A stretch of DNA of 64,000 bases from Micropterix aruncella. Its lineage: Eukaryota; Arthropoda; Insecta; Lepidoptera; Micropterigidae. Made by a program: the position numbers and the translations under genes. The stretch covers positions 4,792,475 through 4,856,474 of the forward strand of contig OX155972.1 of the NCBI GenBank assembly GCA_944548615.1. The letters are read 5' to 3'. Below, piece after piece: positions 22,401 to 32,929 of this stretch. The notes under the pieces are model-generated. The model had not been told where the DNA came from, ran no database searches, and saw only the letters and a list, made by a program, of their open reading frames with translations. Each line of letters starts with the position of its first letter. Within the stretch, counting starts at the first letter, position 1.

Positions 22401-23290
22401 ATTATAGTATTGTCGTCAGTCTTTTTTGTTCTTACATGCTGACCGGTCATAAAAGTTCGTCCTTGACTTCGTCTTCTCCTTTTATGAATACTAATCGATT
22501 CTTGACCTGCACTTGATCGGTTTATTTAAATACAAAATAAACATGATAATGACACTTCGTTATTATTATTATCAGCTTCCGTTCTTGTTGTCAAATCATT
22601 AATCAAATAGAGGAATTTTTCGTCCCGCATTGATTGTCCAAAATCATCATAAATCATTACCATACCTCATTAAAAAAAGTCATCAAATACAACAGACAAA
22701 CAATTGGCTAGTAACAATGGCAGCAGCGATCAGTTTGTTCTCTGTCTAATTAACAAAGCAAACACAAACGATTCGCATTAAGGTTAAACAGCTGTGCCGA
22801 TGGAAACAAGACGTGTTTTCCGCTGCGGTTTTTCCTTAGCGGCTACGAGAAACCAGGTGACAATGCCAGTGCAACGGTGGGCTATTAAACGTTTATATGA
22901 CCTACTATACTAATAACACTCAAGGTGGCCGCAGTTATTCATTAATGTCCTTATTGACGAGAAGGAAATTAAAGGTTTCAAAGAAATGAGAGACAACCTA
23001 GTAACTTGTAAAGGTAAGCAAATATTTTACAATACAGCCATGTAGCAAGTTCAATGTTTTTTGCAGTCAAGTGATTGATTGCAACGATATATTTGCACCG
23101 TGTATGGCCGTGGATACCGTGGATCAAAATATTCTAAACAACAGTGTAGTCAATCTAATGACGAAGATGGCGAGGAGAGAAGAGAGTTTGATCGAAGAGA
23201 GATTTTTCTTATAGATACAAGGGTGCGGCTTTTATAAATAAGGAAAAGCATAAGAGTTTCTATGTGACCGGGGCTGGGTAGGTGCACGGG
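22401..23290. other. no gene recognised
   Basis: Nothing supported. Short ORFs lack recognisable features. Confidence 0.4.
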
Positions 23291-23294
23291 GGTA

Positions 23295-23925
23295 ACTAGA
23301 GCTGTCAACTACAACGAGCGAACTCATCACCTCTGGAAGTTTCAACGATATTCGATCGTTCTGTCTCCCGTGAGGTGAGCGCAGAAGACTTGAGACGAAA
23401 AACAACCCACTGTCTAGCTACGCCACCTGCCATCAGAGGCCAACGCCTTACGGCGAGGCACCTGGAAAGGTACCCAGCGGGCAGCCTCGCCCCCTGGCAT
23501 TAACAATCAGGATACCCATTAACAATCAGGAACCGACTGGTCACAGGTTCGAAGTCACTTGCGCGACCTCTACCTGCCGTATGTTCAGCGGTGATTCGGT
23601 TTGAATCTATCGCGGACCAAAGGCATCTTTTGCCCGGCTCTGATTTCAGGATCAGGTAGCCTAATGGTCATTTCAAGAGTAGTCGACGACAGGTCAACTT
23701 TCAGTAGCGCCGGGATGCAATCCCACCAGGAGAAACCGCTTCCCCAGCCGTGAGGCCTGAGACGCGAGAGTCTTGCCCGGGGTAGCCTTCCGCACGAGGA
23801 GGCTTCTGAATAGGAGCTGAATCGTAAGATGGGCCGATCCGAGAACAAAATGGATCTTGTGGCTCAAGTTGCACGAAAGCGTTCGCTTCCAGGTGCGCGG
23901 GGGGTAGTTTGATGCAACTAAACTA
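23295..23925 (+). repeat. family B repeat copy (subfamily 3)
   Basis: Begins CTAGAGCTGTCAACTACAAC and includes the hairpin, GGCCAACGCCTTACGGCGAG, GGTTCGAAGTCACTTGCGCG, CGCCGGGATGCAATCCCACC and GGGTAGCCTTCCGCACGAGG. It ends near CAAGTTGCACGAAAGCG. The same 3' half is at 32640-32885, 40650-40900 (inverted) and 50090-50290. Confidence 0.8.
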
Positions 23926-25475
23926 TCTCACAAGTTAAGAGTTAGCACGTTGACAACAATTTACCTGGTCTATATCGATTTTACTGCGCCCCCGTAAGCT
24001 TTATATGTATACAGCATACGGATTACTTTTTCATCCCTAAGCGAAGAATACTACGCGCTCTAACTTTCGAAAATTTCACTAACACTTCTTCAGCAATGAA
24101 ATGAACCGTGACACGACGATCCGTTAAAACATTGTTTTCACTTTTTTGAACATGTCTTCAGTGACTGCCTTTGTAGGGCGACCCTAGCGAGGGTCATCAT
24201 TAGTTGAAGTTCTTCGAGCCTAAACTCAGCGCATCAACGTGCAACCGTAGAATATGGGGGAACATCAACCCCTAAATATCTCGTAAGTCTTGAAATACTT
24301 GCTCCGTACAAAAAAAAACAAGTAAGGTTATGTGTAATTATAGAATGAAATATTTTGTAACTAAAGTTATAGAGTGTTGAACACTCTATAACTTTTTTCA
24401 GCAACGTATTTCAGCTTGTCTAGAATGCTACACTTATAATAAGCTTTCGTTTGGTATACATGAAAAAATTACAACAAACTTCGTAGGTGGGTACGAAATC
24501 ACCCATTGCCTTTTAAAGTACATCCCAATAATAACCATAATAAAAGTATGTTTTCAGATAAGGCTATATAATTTGACCTACATATTTTAGATGACGCATT
24601 CAGGTAGCAATAAATCAAAAGATTTTTAAAACACCAAATTTGGCCAAAGAGGAAATATATGTCGGAAAGACCCTGATAACGTTATCAAGAATGGCCTTTA
24701 TAAATTATCACATCTTTCCGTTGTATTAAATGACACAATATAGTATAGATATCTACACGATGACAAAGAGTTCTTGAATTTAATTCTATTATAGTATGAT
24801 TAAATTAGTACCCAATTGTCAGTTCATTTAATTTACAACGCAAACATTATACTATAGTGGTAAAGGATAAGCAAACGTTTGATATTGACGATATATTGTT
24901 TGTTTGTCCCTATTTTCGGGTTTTTGCGTTTAATGTTCGTTAGTAGCAGGTGGTCGCATTTGCGCATTAATTCTTTGAAGTTATTTCATATTTGATTTTC
25001 TAGATTGACGTCAGAGGACGCTGTTTACAAATTAATCTATAATATGTATTAAAATTTGTGATATCGTCGATACATCAATGAGGAAAATCGTTTCTATTGG
25101 ATTTGGATATTTCAGATTTGGTTGATTTTCTGGGTTAGCCATTGATAAATATTAGAATTCCCAATCGGTTATATAAGGAATCCGAGGTAGTCAAAACACC
25201 AAAGAGCTTTAACATGCATATCGATTAGGAACATTGTCAAGAGAAAAAATACTATCGGCTGCGTACGAAAAATCAGCTCAAATTTGAAAATCTGACCTCT
25301 GAAACTCACCGTTTTTACACGACTAGCTAAAAAAATCGGTTGTGTCATACCAAGACTTCCCCTGCAAGCAGACGAACTCCCCCCCTAAAACTCCCCCCTA
25401 ACACCCCCCCCCCCCCCAACTTAGTAGTATATTTGTAGTATTTTTGTGTTAATAAAATGGCTGTTTTCAAATATG
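23926..25475. other. no gene; perfect hairpin at 24363-24396
   Basis: AT-rich. AAAGTTATAGAGTGTT-G-AACACTCTATAACTTT is a perfect stem-loop. A C-rich run lies at ~25398-25419. Confidence 0.5.
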
Positions 25476-25479
25476 ATGT

Positions 25480-25830
25480 AATATTTTCATAAATACGGAG
25501 GAATTTTTTTGTCGCTTCTGTAAGAGATTTTCCAACCAAATTTTCACAATTTGGTTTCGGCCCAACGACGCATCTGTGTACCGAATACCTTTAAGTCCAA
25601 TATTTCGACATTGTAGTATGACTACCGCGCACCCGGTGGACCGATTTCAACGACAATCTATTCAACTCTTGCCTTGATTACATAATGCCTGCATGCCGAA
25701 TTTCAGCCCGATCGGATGAAGCGTTTGGGCGCTATCGTGGAGAAATACACGAACACAAACATACACACCCCGACAAACTCACATACACAGACATACACTC
25801 TGAATATACAGGCTAAATCTAACTCAGGAC
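25480..25830 (-). repeat. family F dispersed repeat, copy 1
   Basis: The reverse complement of this stretch matches 61270-61400 (GAAATCGGTCCACC.G.G.GC, GGTACACAGATGCGTCGTTG, CCGAAACCAAATTGTGAAA) and 60940-61020 (GATAGCGCCCAA.CGCTT.AT, CTGAAA.TTGGCATG). Its end is an ACACA-rich microsatellite at 25750-25800. Non-coding. Confidence 0.7.
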
Positions 25831-26265
25831 TGTGGTGATGGTCTGTTGACCAAATGGTGAAACAAAATCTCCCTGCTCGACTTTTCTGTTGCCTTTTTAC
25901 CGCACGAACAAACGTTCGATAGGGGGTTTCCTTATGACATGTACGAACCAGGAGGAAAAGAAGACAACGAAATGACTAACCTGATGGGTAATTCCGATTC
26001 AAAAACGCTCTTGTACAGCTTGCATCCAGTTGTGTTGTCATGGCAGATAGTCAACAGACGGGCAGAAAGACAAATTGAGAAAGAAATACTGTTGCCTTTT
26101 TACAACACAAAATTTTATTTGTAATTTGAATTATCGTAGGAAACATTTTATCGGCCAATTATATCTATAGTTATTATATCTATGTATAACTTACAAAGCC
26201 CATTACCACACCACAAAACAGAAGGTGTGCTCCAGAAATAGCATCGTCAGGAAACTGGGAGTAAA
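25831..26265. other. no gene recognised
   Basis: No supported feature. Confidence 0.4.
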
Positions 26266-26269
26266 ATAG

Positions 26270-26950
26270 GGAGCCAACCCATCTATACTCAGAACTTCAG
26301 CTCTGGCATATGCCGGTCCAGTGTGGAATGTATCGACACACGCAAAAATGGTCAACAATGCTGTGCACGATGCTGCCAGAATTGTCTCCTGCTATCTCAA
26401 ACCTACTTCCGTCAAAAAGCTTTATCCGCTCATCAGCATCGCTTCCCCTGCAATATTTTCTGGGATTCTGGATGCCTAAAGGTGATAGACGGTGAAAGAC
26501 ACCCACCGAAAGGTGAAAGACACCCACCGAACTGGGGAAAACCCCACCACGACAATCGCCTCAAATCGCGAGAGTCATTCTTGAGCCGCACACAACCGCT
26601 CCAAGGCAGTCAATCTTCGAACCGCATCACCCAATGGAGGGCTTCACTTGGCGAGGACGTAAATAAAGAGATAACACCGGGCTCCCATCACCCTTATGCC
26701 ACCTGGCGTAGTCTCAACAGATTGAGGGTGGGTGTGACAAGATTCCGAGCCAATCTCGTCCACTGAGGCTACTTAGAGAATCCAATATGCGACTGTGGAA
26801 CACTGCAGGATGAAGAGCATCTCCTATTCTGCCTGCAATTGTCAACCAATATTACACACCACGACCGACAAAGCCATCCAGACCGCATACTTTTAGAGAG
26901 ACTTGAACTAGCTGGGCCCGGACATATTACCGAACGAAAGATCTGTAGTT
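26270..26950 (+). mobile_element. LINE ORF2 3' remnant (C-terminal domain after RT)
   Basis: The frame at ~26285-26465 reads SALAYAGPVWNVSTHAKMVN, then NAVHDAARIVSCYLKPTSVK. After a small duplication (GGTGAAAGACACCCACCGAA twice at 26490-26530), a second frame reads LNRLRVGVTRFRANLVH and, past one stop, GYLENPICDCGTLQDEEHLL. The 'Y..PVW', 'lNRLR.G..r....l..WG' and 'C.CG..qt..HLL..C' motifs are typical of Jockey/I-type LINE polyproteins. Broken by frameshifts and stops. Confidence 0.8.
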
Positions 26951-26999
26951 ATAGTGTTATTTGGAAACGTATAGTACTATACGTTTCCCAGACAATAAA

Positions 27000-28331
27000 T
27001 AAATAAGCAAACAATATTTTAATTTGGAATTTCAATTCAAACCAAACTTATTCAAATTCCAGTGGCCAAATTGCCAAATGACCAGTTTGAAAAGAACGAC
27101 AATTAAAAAAGGTAAGAACCTAATCATCAATTAAATAATGACTAAGCGCCTATTTGTCAAAAAATATATTTTTATCAAATGCGCCCAATTCTCTCAATAA
27201 GGCATCATCCGCCAAATGTCAATCCCCCGTCCCTTATGTATATTTAAGGCGACTACCAATGTGAGCCACCATTTTCACAGTTTTTAGAGTCAATACCAAT
27301 CAGTGACGGCTTTATAACGCGATAATTAAAAATCTGATTTCGAATGTCAAAAATCCTTACCTAGTTACATTCTTAGTCAGTTTTCGATATTTTATTTTAT
27401 TTATTGCAAAAATACATAAAAAGTATAGTCTGTATTTTATCATTCGGGTTGTTGTTATTCGAAAATGGCATTCCTTATTTAGACAGGAAAACATAACAAG
27501 TAAATATATAAAAAACACGGCTGCCGTTACTGAAAATGATTTATTGTATTATTTTTTTTATTCCAGTTTTTTATAAAACATTTGTGGTTTTTGTATTTAT
27601 CCATAAGTACACGTGTATATTTCCGGTATGTACTCTATTAGACCTTTAATTTGACACTAAACACGCTATATTTATGTTAATTTATTGACATTTGGACATT
27701 TAGACAACTACTTACTTGATATTTGAACAGTTAATATACCCTGTGACACTCGGATTGACATAGCGTAAAAACGACCTGTAAAAATAGTAGCTATTTATAT
27801 AAGCAATTTTATTAAAATTTATGATATTTTGAACCGTCTTTCCGTTAAATAATAAAAACATGAATTTTCTGGCATTACGCCATTTTTAAAAAAATCTGTA
27901 TTTCGGCGACTTCTGAACATATTATGGTTCTCTATTGAGGTTTAAATTGTAGCCAATTTGATATACTTAAGAATATGTTTTCTTTTAGGACGCATACCTT
28001 AAGAAATGTTGAGCAAAAACCGAGAATATGCTGAACATTCTTTTCTTTTTGAGAATTACCTACATACCTCATAAAGTCTATCGAAGATGCAAACTTGGTC
28101 TATTACTACTATTGGCACGAAATATTAAAAACCTTACGAAATATTAAAAAACTAAAACTACATGAACTTTTGCAAGGTCAAGGTCCTTTTAGTGTTCAAA
28201 TTGACTGGCCTATTAGTGCCTTATTAAATTGTGTTCACTAACGCTTATTACTTTTTTAAAAGTGCAATTTTGGTACTTTTTTTATTTAATAAGCATGCAT
28301 TATATTTTGACTATTTTAGATTAATACCATA
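27000..28331. repeat. repeat E copy 1, carrying a family A insertion
   Basis: From ~27234 to the transposon boundary it is collinear with 34190-34930. Shared blocks include GTGAGCCACCATTTTC, TTTTTAGAGTCAATACCA, ATTTTGAACCGTCTT, TACATGAACTTTTGCAAGGT. A ~280-bp block at ~27500-27790 is absent from the other copy and contains a family A repeat in reverse orientation (AATTTGACACTAAACACG ... GTGACACTCGGATTGACATA). Confidence 0.75.
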
Positions 28332-28697
28332 TAGTCCCCTTTCAAATGTACAAATATAGGCTCCCGTGTGCTCCTTCAGTATGCAAGTGTGGAAGTAGTC
28401 TTAATCTCTTCGTTTGACCATGTAGAAACATAATTTTGATGGTGGCACTCTCAAAAATGGTGCGTTTGGGCGCTGCGGGCCAAAAACAAAATGGCCGCCA
28501 TCAAAAACACGTTTTCCTATTTATATCAGTAACCGTTGAAGATACGAAAAAATGTTTTTTACAAAAAATGTAGCTACACAAATTATACATAGAAAAGGTC
28601 CTTACAACTTTCTTTGTATAACTAACCGTTGTCTCAAAAAAAATACTTTTGTAAAAAGAATAATCCAAAAATATAAATTTTAGGGTTTTGCAAGTGA
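28332..28697 (+). repeat. left terminal inverted repeat of the nuclease transposon
   Basis: About 366 bp, inverted relative to 32002-32362. Highly conserved blocks include TGCTCCTTCAGTATGCAAGT, GGTGCGTTTGGGCGCTGCGG and AACAAAATGGCCGCCATC, ending TTTTAGGGTTTTGCAAG. An 11-bp insertion near 28356-28366 (AAATATAGGCT region) distinguishes it from the right copy. Confidence 0.9.
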
Positions 28698-28715
28698 ATA
28701 ATCATATGTACGTCA

Positions 28716-29204
28716 ATGAACGAGAAGCCTACTACACATTTTCCAACTTGGGCTGGCTATAACAGCCTCTTGATAGATCAGCAGAAGCCTGTGTCAAGAG
28801 TTACCATGCTACCTATGATCCCAGAGTCACCAACTAATCAATCAGTGCAGCTTACTGTGATGAAACAACTTTAGAAACTAAATAGTTCAGTCCACTATAC
28901 AAGTCCCGATGTAGAAGCCACTAAGAAAAAGGTAGTTGTCACAGTTGACATGGCTCTTTACAAACCAATAAAACAGCTGGAAATGGCTGTAAATGAATAT
29001 AAGGAGGGATGGCTTCTGAAGCCTGGTGAGATACATATCATAATTTCTCAGCTCCGGACAATAGGAGAGCTCATTGAACTTTCAGGTATACCTGAATTGT
29101 GGGTTGAATGTGGATTATATTCAGCAGCAACAATGAAACAAATCCTAGACGGTAAACACATCAGAAGAGGAATTGAAGCTCATATCATACTCATATGGAA
29201 TTGA
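28716..29204 (+). pseudogene. N-terminal part of the transposon nuclease gene, with stop and frameshift
   Basis: The conserved-looking frame starts at ATG 28716 just inside the left TIR (MNEKPTTHFPTWAGYNSLL) and is cut by an in-frame TAG at 28872-28874. It continues in the same frame through VVVTVDMALYKPIKQLEMAV, GEIHIIISQLRTIGELIEL and ATMKQILDGKHIRRGIEAH to a stop at 29204. A 37-bp duplication containing GGAATTGAAGCTCAT (about 29186-29222) shifts the frame into the main ORF. I infer that this was once continuous with 29173-31794 as one ~1,013-residue protein. An alternative start at ATG 28950 gives an 84-residue ORF, but nothing suggests it is a separate gene. Confidence 0.8.
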
Positions 29205-31794
29205 AGGAATTGAAGCTCATACTGCCTCTACACTAACTAACCTACTCTTAGAAGAATTTCAAAAAGAATTTCCAGGGCAGCTAGACTGTTTGAAGCCTCA
29301 TCTCCAAGAACTAGTAGAAACATTAACAACTAGTGATAAAAAAGAGCTGAAAAGGGTAAATTCCACAATAGTTTCTTCCCTAAAAGAAAGAAAGATTATT
29401 CAAAATATTGAAAACTTTTCAGCAACAAAAAAGCAAAAGCATCCTGTTTTCAAACTAGCTTGCACGTATATGGATATGGTGCAAGTAATGATGAATTTCA
29501 TAAGAGCTGTAAGAACATCTGATTGGAAACTGTATTTAGCACCCGTCCACGAGTTTGTTAAATACTTCTTTACATTTAATAGACTTAACTATGCTAGAAT
29601 GATCACCTTATATCTTTCAGAGATGGAAAACTTGGAATCAACAGATCCAGAAATCTGGAAACAGTTTATGGAAGGTAATTGGGTAGTGAACAGAAGTAAA
29701 GTACCATTTTGTTCTCTATGTGCGGATGAGGCTCTGGAACACCAAAATCGAAAACTAAAGGTACATGGAGGACTTGTGGGTATAACACTCAATGAGAATG
29801 CTCGAAATCGATTCTTCCTTGCTAATTCGGAACTAACTAGAATTGCATGTGAAACTGAGAAAATGATTGGATTAAAAAGTACAGAACGAAGTCAACATCA
29901 CGAAGTGTCAGTAAAACTCCAACAGCGCCAGGGCGATAATGTGCTTACACTAATGGAAGCATTTAAAAACTCAACAAATCCCTTCCAATATAAAAGTGAT
30001 GACCTCATAAATATCCTCACTCAGCGAGTCTTTCCTCAAGAAGTAAAAGTGTCTTTAGACAGTGTTGCCGAAGTTGGTAAAGATCTCCATAATATTTTCT
30101 TAGATCAACGAATTCGTTCAAACACAATTACGTTCTGGGCTCCCATGAAAAAGAATGTCATAAAAACGTGTAAATCAGTAGCTAAGAAGATTAAAATTAC
30201 CATCAAAGACAAAACCGTTGACATTAAGACAGACTTATCTCTCATTTCAAGATTGTTGATAGCTTCCAGAAGCAGACCTGACATAGATTTGAGGCACAAT
30301 TTAAGCAACTACGAGTTTTCAGCACTACCAAAGTCGTTGTTTGCAATTGACGGGAGTATGCACCATTGTCTGGCTAAGTACAAACTTACAGATGCTCTAG
30401 AATCAATCCAAGAGAAACCTGCTGAAGAAAACGAAGATGATAATACGTCTACAGCTCATGATGTTCCAGTACATAATTACGAGCTACATGGAAAAGCTGT
30501 AATAGTAGATGGCATGGCACTTCTTCATACCTACCACAAACCTACAACAGTGAAGACATGTAATGACCTCGGTGTGAAATTCAGCCAATGGATCGGACAA
30601 AAATTCAATAACTATAGTGAGGTACATATAGTTTTTGACTCGTACAAAGAAAACTCATTGAAGAAAGCGATGCGAGACATACGGCAAAAAGGCTCTGATC
30701 CAATCCAATACAAAGTCAGGCCAGAAACAAAAATTGAAAGCATACCAATGCACAAACTATTGGCCCATGATAAGACGAAAGACGAACTAACCGAGTTCCT
30801 TTCCAATCAAATACTCAAATTCGGTGAGACCAACAACAAGAAGTTCGTACTCAGTTGGAGGGACAAGGCAGCGTCATCACATGGGGATGATGTATCCTGT
30901 CTTTCAAGCACGCAAGAGGAGGCCGACACAAAGATTATATTACATGCAGCTTATTTAGCACAGAAAGGAATTAAAACTACTCACGTGTTCTCCCCTGATA
31001 CTGACGTCCTTATTCTAGCACTAAGGCGATATCCACAACTTTTTAAAGATTTTGCTTTCTATCTTGGACATGGTATGAAAGGGTTTGTTCAGATAGGGTC
31101 AATTTACAGAGCACTTGGACCTCTGAAAGCCTCTGCACTCCCTGGACTACATGCACTTTCAGGAGCTGATATAACAGGGTCATTTGCTGGCAAAGGAAAA
31201 ATAAAGTGGTGGAAAGCTTTTAATTCAGCAAGTGATACGATGATAGAAGCTTTGGCTAAATTGGGGACAACACTGTTACTCACTGAAGATGTGAGGGCTA
31301 ACTTGGAAGCACTCATTTGTCAGCTATACATCCCCAAAACATCATTGACAGACATAGGAGCAGTGCGATGGTTCTTGTTTACTAAAAAACAACATCAAGA
31401 TGAGAACCTTCCTCCAACAAAATCAGCACTAAATCCAGCATTGCTACGGGCTCACCTTCAATGTTTTGAGTGGAATCAGGACCTAATTCAGCATCCTAAT
31501 AACCCGTCACCCTCAGATTTTGGATGGCAGAAAATAGGTAGTGCATACGAGCCTGTTGCTTGTACCAACCCCTGTGCACCAAAGCTTATCTTGGAGCTTT
31601 GCCTCTGCTCATGCTCAAAAAGACGTTGCTGTCCTCCATGTACGTGTCAGTCAAATGGACTCCGGTGTACTGAAATGTGCAAGTGCGAAGGTGATCCTGA
31701 CCATTGCGACAATACGGGAGAATGCGAGGAAGACAATGATGAAGATCTAGGTTTAAGTGAAATTGGCATTGACAGTGATATTGATTGTATTTGA
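29173..31794 (+). CDS. FEN1/PIN-like nuclease domain protein with C-terminal CXC cysteine cluster (putative transposase)
   Basis: 873 codons, intronless, the only long ORF in the window. Residues ~90-235 form a helical region with CSLCADEALEHQNRKLK, resembling large uncharacterised invertebrate TE proteins (possibly DUF6589-like; not verified). Residues ~440-680 carry motifs in FEN1/XPG order: IVDGMALLH (D446), IVFDSYKENS (D489), STQEEADTKI (E582, E583, D585), FSPDTDVLIL (D609, D611), and LSGADITGSFAGKGK (D666 plus a helix-hairpin-like GKGK). Residues ~797-846 hold about a dozen cysteines in CXC/tesmin-like spacing (CLCSCSKRRCCPPCTC ... CTEMCKC), a likely zinc/DNA-binding domain. An acidic tail follows. 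The first ~13 residues derive from the frameshifting duplication, so the stated start is not the original one. I infer a metal-dependent nuclease acting on the element's TIRs; function is untested. Confidence is high that this is a TE protein, moderate for the nuclease assignment. Confidence 0.85.
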   Translation: MKLISYSYGIEGIEAHTASTLTNLLLEEFQKEFPGQLDCLKPHLQELVETLTTSDKKELKRVNSTIVSSLKERKIIQNIENFSATKKQKHPVFKLACTYMDMVQVMMNFIRAVRTSDWKLYLAPVHEFVKYFFTFNRLNYARMITLYLSEMENLESTDPEIWKQFMEGNWVVNRSKVPFCSLCADEALEHQNRKLKVHGGLVGITLNENARNRFFLANSELTRIACETEKMIGLKSTERSQHHEVSVKLQQRQGDNVLTLMEAFKNSTNPFQYKSDDLINILTQRVFPQEVKVSLDSVAEVGKDLHNIFLDQRIRSNTITFWAPMKKNVIKTCKSVAKKIKITIKDKTVDIKTDLSLISRLLIASRSRPDIDLRHNLSNYEFSALPKSLFAIDGSMHHCLAKYKLTDALESIQEKPAEENEDDNTSTAHDVPVHNYELHGKAVIVDGMALLHTYHKPTTVKTCNDLGVKFSQWIGQKFNNYSEVHIVFDSYKENSLKKAMRDIRQKGSDPIQYKVRPETKIESIPMHKLLAHDKTKDELTEFLSNQILKFGETNNKKFVLSWRDKAASSHGDDVSCLSSTQEEADTKIILHAAYLAQKGIKTTHVFSPDTDVLILALRRYPQLFKDFAFYLGHGMKGFVQIGSIYRALGPLKASALPGLHALSGADITGSFAGKGKIKWWKAFNSASDTMIEALAKLGTTLLLTEDVRANLEALICQLYIPKTSLTDIGAVRWFLFTKKQHQDENLPPTKSALNPALLRAHLQCFEWNQDLIQHPNNPSPSDFGWQKIGSAYEPVACTNPCAPKLILELCLCSCSKRRCCPPCTCQSNGLRCTEMCKCEGDPDHCDNTGECEEDNDEDLGLSEIGIDSDIDCI

Positions 31795-32001
31795 AAATTT
31801 AACAAATGTAATATTGTATTTCTTCAACAGTATTGTTATTACAAATTAGAGCTTTTCAAGAAATGTCTCTTTCCTCTTTCCAATTCCTACATAAAAAAAA
31901 ATAGATAAATGGTATATTTGTTAATTTATTAAAGTTTAATACAGTTATTATTGTAATAAATCAGGAAACATGTAAAAAATTTCAAAAACTTTAAATATGT
32001 G
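31795..32001. other. 3' non-coding region between the nuclease ORF and the right TIR
   Basis: About 200 bp, AT-rich. No AATAAA was pinpointed with confidence. Confidence 0.5.
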
Positions 32002-32362
32002 CTTGCAAAACCCTAAAATTTCGATTTTTTCATTTCTTAATATTTCTTTTTACAAAAGTATTTTTTTTGAGAAAACGGTTAGTTATACAAAGAAAGTTGT
32101 AAGGACCTTTTCTATGCACAATCTGTCAGGCTACATTTTTTATTCAACAACATTTTTCGTATCTTCAACGGTTACTGATATAAATAGGAAAACATGTTTT
32201 TGATGGCGGCCATTTTGTTTTTGGCCCGCAGCGCCCAAACGCACCATTTTTGAGAGTGCCACCATCAAAATTATGTTTCTCCATGGTCAAACGAAGAGAT
32301 TAAGACTACTTCCACACTTGCATACTGAAGGAGCACACGGATGTACATTTGATAGGCGACTA
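32002..32362 (-). repeat. right terminal inverted repeat of the nuclease transposon
   Basis: Starts CTTGCAAAACCCTAAAAT, the reverse complement of the inner end of the left TIR. It runs outward through GATGGCGGCCATTTTGTTTT and GCAGCGCCCAAACGCACC to GGCGACTA at the edge. The arms match at most positions, with small indels. Confidence 0.9.
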
Positions 32363-32459
32363 ATAAGAAAAATGGTAGTCAAATGATAGACCCAAAAATT
32401 ACATATTTTAGGTAATTTATCTATTTACGGCGTTTTTCATATTGTATATCTATCCTGTA

Positions 32460-32885
32460 TACCCCATACGGTAACGGGCCGCCTCAACGTCTAACGACAA
32501 TTAGGTCTTCTCAAGAGTGGGATGACAACGGTTGTCATCCCAACCGGTTACCGGTTACGATGTTGACCGGTTACCGGTCAACATCCATCCCCGCTGCTTA
32601 GGAGACAGTATATTTCCATAGACTCCCGACTTTTTCAGCAATTAGTCAGATTGCACAACCGATTGGCGTCGCCGAACGGTGCGCAAACCGTCCAGTAGCG
32701 CCGGGATGCAATCCCGTCAGAAGAAACCCGTTCACCAGCTTTGAGGCCTGAGACGCAAGAGTCTTAGCCGGGGTAGCCTTCCGCACGAAGAGGCTTTTGA
32801 ATAGGAGCTGAATCGTGAGTTGAGCCGATCCGAGAACAAAATGGATCTTATGACCCAAGCTGCGCGAAACCATTCGCTACCAACT
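32460..32885 (+). repeat. family B repeat, 3' half (subfamily 3)
   Basis: Contains CCGGTTACCGGT duplications at 32540-32580, then GCGCAAACCGTCCAGTAGCG, CGGGATGCAATCCCGTCAG, GGGTAGCCTTCCGCACGAAG and ATGGATCTTATGACCCAAGC. It is collinear with 23630-23885. Confidence 0.75.
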
Positions 32886-32929
32886 AGCTGTCACAGTCAA
32901 CAGTACCGCAAAGCAGCCAGGCAGCTAGC

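Larger units (their letters stand above)
28332..32362 (+). mobile_element. 4.03-kb long-TIR DNA transposon encoding a FEN/PIN-like nuclease protein
   Basis: Two long inverted repeats (28332-28697 and 32002-32362) enclose one large gene in plus orientation. The outermost matching bases are TAGTC...GACTA, flanked by ATA on both sides (28329-28331, 32363-32365), a candidate 3-bp target duplication. There is no poly(A) tail, LTR, RT or DDE-type signature. The layout (TIR, single large protein with nuclease motifs, TIR) fits a cut-and-paste-type element. From memory, XPG/FEN-like nucleases occur in the Academ superfamily, which also makes 3-4 bp duplications. I cannot confirm kinship. The copy is probably inactive, because its gene has a stop and a frameshift. 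Confidence 0.85.

Noticed and set aside
22981..23260. Possible host exon with a splice donor (AAAGGTAAGC near 23011)
   Set aside because: No open frame of useful length, no conserved protein motif and no matching acceptor. A donor consensus alone is expected by chance.
28950..29204. Separate 84-residue gene upstream of the long transposon ORF
   Set aside because: It is in frame with upstream sequence beyond an internal stop and runs into the duplication that shifts frame. It reads as the N-terminal part of the same protein.
30105..31316. Minus-strand ORFs of 60-70 codons inside the transposon gene
   Set aside because: Shadows of the long plus-strand coding sequence.
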